A DNA stretch of 6,250 nucleotides, taken from assembly GCA_017500625.1 (NCBI GenBank), contig JAFVYX010000222.1, positions 1-6,250 of the forward strand. Direction: 5' to 3'. How positions within the stretch are numbered: position 1 is the first letter of the stretch; every line of letters begins with the position of its first letter. This DNA comes from Clostridia bacterium (GTDB lineage Bacteria > Bacillota_A > Clostridia > Oscillospirales > CAG-272). Below the pieces are notes generated by a model. That model worked only from the letters and a program-made list of their open reading frames with translations. It searched no databases and was not told where the DNA came from. The position numbers and the translations under genes were made by a program. Below, piece after piece: positions 5,890 to 6,250 of the stretch.

Positions 5890-5997
5890 CTTAAAAATCA
5901 AAATTCTGCATTTTGCCGACTTGACAAAGGAAAACAGGAAAAAAGGACGCTAAAAACAGCCGTTTTTACTTAAAAATCGAGGTTTTTCTTAAAAAAC
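5890..5997. repeat. Short AT-rich repeats beside the DnaA-box cluster
   Basis: CTTAAAAATC occurs at 5890-5899 and 5969-5978, and a variant CTTAAAAAAC at 5988-5997. Between them, TAAAAAC (5951-5957) and GTTTTTA (5962-5968) form a 7-bp hairpin. The A- and T-tracts lie about 10 to 120 bases beyond the last DnaA box, where an unwinding region could be. They might equally be unselected AT-rich spacer. Confidence 0.4.
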
Positions 5998-6095
5998 GCC
6001 ACGAAATTTTGGAGTTTTGGATCCCGACGCCAAAAAGCGCCCTGATTCGCCATAAATTTGGCCTGCGTGTTTTTCACTTCTTGTGATGACCGCAC

Positions 6096-6137
6096 AAAAA
6101 AAGGCACCCCCTGCGCCGCAGCCGGCTCGGGGGTGCC
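6096..6137 (-). terminator. Strong Rho-independent terminator of the right-edge gene
   Basis: A perfect 9-bp stem pairs GGCACCCCC (6103-6111) with GGGGGTGCC (6129-6137) around a 17-base GC-rich loop. On the minus strand it is followed at once by seven Ts (6096-6102). It lies about 60 bases after the stop codon at 6197 and would shield the DnaA-box region from read-through. Confidence 0.92.
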
Positions 6138-6196
6138 ATAAAGGAAGGAGAAGAAAGGTTATCGTTACAAAAGGAAAATGTGAAGATTACCTTACA

Positions 6197-6250
6197 TTAT
6201 TCCTCGTCTATCGTCATCTGGGCACCGCCGACACCGCCAAAGCGGATCCC
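6197..6250 (-). CDS. C-terminal end of an unidentified protein (5' part beyond window)
   Basis: Only 17 residues and the TAA stop are visible: GIRFGGVGGAQMTIDEE. The reading frame is supported by the strong terminator downstream on the same strand and by GC-rich codon use like the neighbouring genes. The acidic tail and glycine-rich stretch do not let me name a family. Confidence 0.6.
   Translation of the reverse strand, partial: GIRFGGVGGAQMTIDEE

Larger units (their letters stand above)
5499..6196. other. Long intergenic region without a convincing gene
   Basis: About 700 bases lie between the CofE-like start and the stop of the next gene. From left to right it holds the CofE-like promoter, a very AT-rich stretch (5555-5632), a mixed stretch with nothing I can assign (5633-5748), the DnaA-box cluster (5749-5880), and an AT-rich stretch with short repeats (5890-5997). 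It ends with a stretch lacking recognisable sites (6000-6095) and the terminator of the right-hand gene. No tRNA, rRNA or CRISPR structure is seen. The single plus-strand frame here (5717-5953) is low-complexity, and part of it merely translates DnaA boxes. Confidence 0.7.

Noticed and set aside
5717..5953. Plus-strand frame of 78 codons
   Set aside because: No ribosome binding site or family resemblance; parts such as IVDNSE and PVDNSA are translations of repeated DnaA-box sequence.
5931..5956. Plus-strand TTGACA as a promoter
   Set aside because: The nearest -10-like word (TAAAAA) is 14 bases too weak in match and lies 14-24 bases off in a region without a downstream plus-strand gene; spacing to it is about 14 bases, outside the normal range.

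Overview
The window looks like chromosomal DNA of a Gram-positive, anaerobic Clostridia-type bacterium, probably from an uncultured gut lineage. This rests on strong AAGGAG ribosome binding sites, sigma-A type promoters, a lipoprotein solute-binding protein, GC-rich genes separated by AT-rich gaps, and protein families I associate with Clostridia. Species cannot be named. Every gene I support lies on the minus strand.

From right to left (the direction of transcription): (1) 6197-6250 is the last 17 codons of an unidentified gene, followed by a strong terminator (6096-6137). (2) 5499-6196 is a roughly 700-base gap with no gene. It holds a cluster of DnaA boxes at 5749-5880 (three perfect TTATCCACA sites plus at least three degenerate ones), flanked on both sides by AT-rich DNA. 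It is a candidate replication origin or DnaA-titrating/regulatory site. (3) 4308-5498 encodes a CofE-like (F420-0:L-glutamate ligase family) protein of 396 residues, with its own promoter and a terminator at 4260-4293. (4) 4086-4226 is a palindrome-rich non-coding element. (5) 1324-3965 is a three-gene polar amino acid ABC transporter operon in the order binding lipoprotein, permease, ATPase. It is driven by a near-perfect sigma-A promoter (TTGACA-N16-TATAAT). (6) 1-1216 is the first 405 codons of an IMP dehydrogenase gene, with its own promoter embedded in the ABC operon's terminator.

The transporter genes form a complete uptake system: a membrane-anchored receptor, one type of permease subunit (presumably a homodimer) and an ATPase. 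The most unusual gene is the receptor. The segment that normally ends this protein family is found at its N-terminus and is missing from its C-terminus, which is the signature of a circular permutation. Its reading frame also lacks a normal start codon: the ideally spaced position after the ribosome binding site is ATA. The IMP dehydrogenase belongs to the divergent bacterial type that resembles the Tritrichomonas foetus enzyme. The role of the CofE-like protein in a Clostridia-type organism is unclear.
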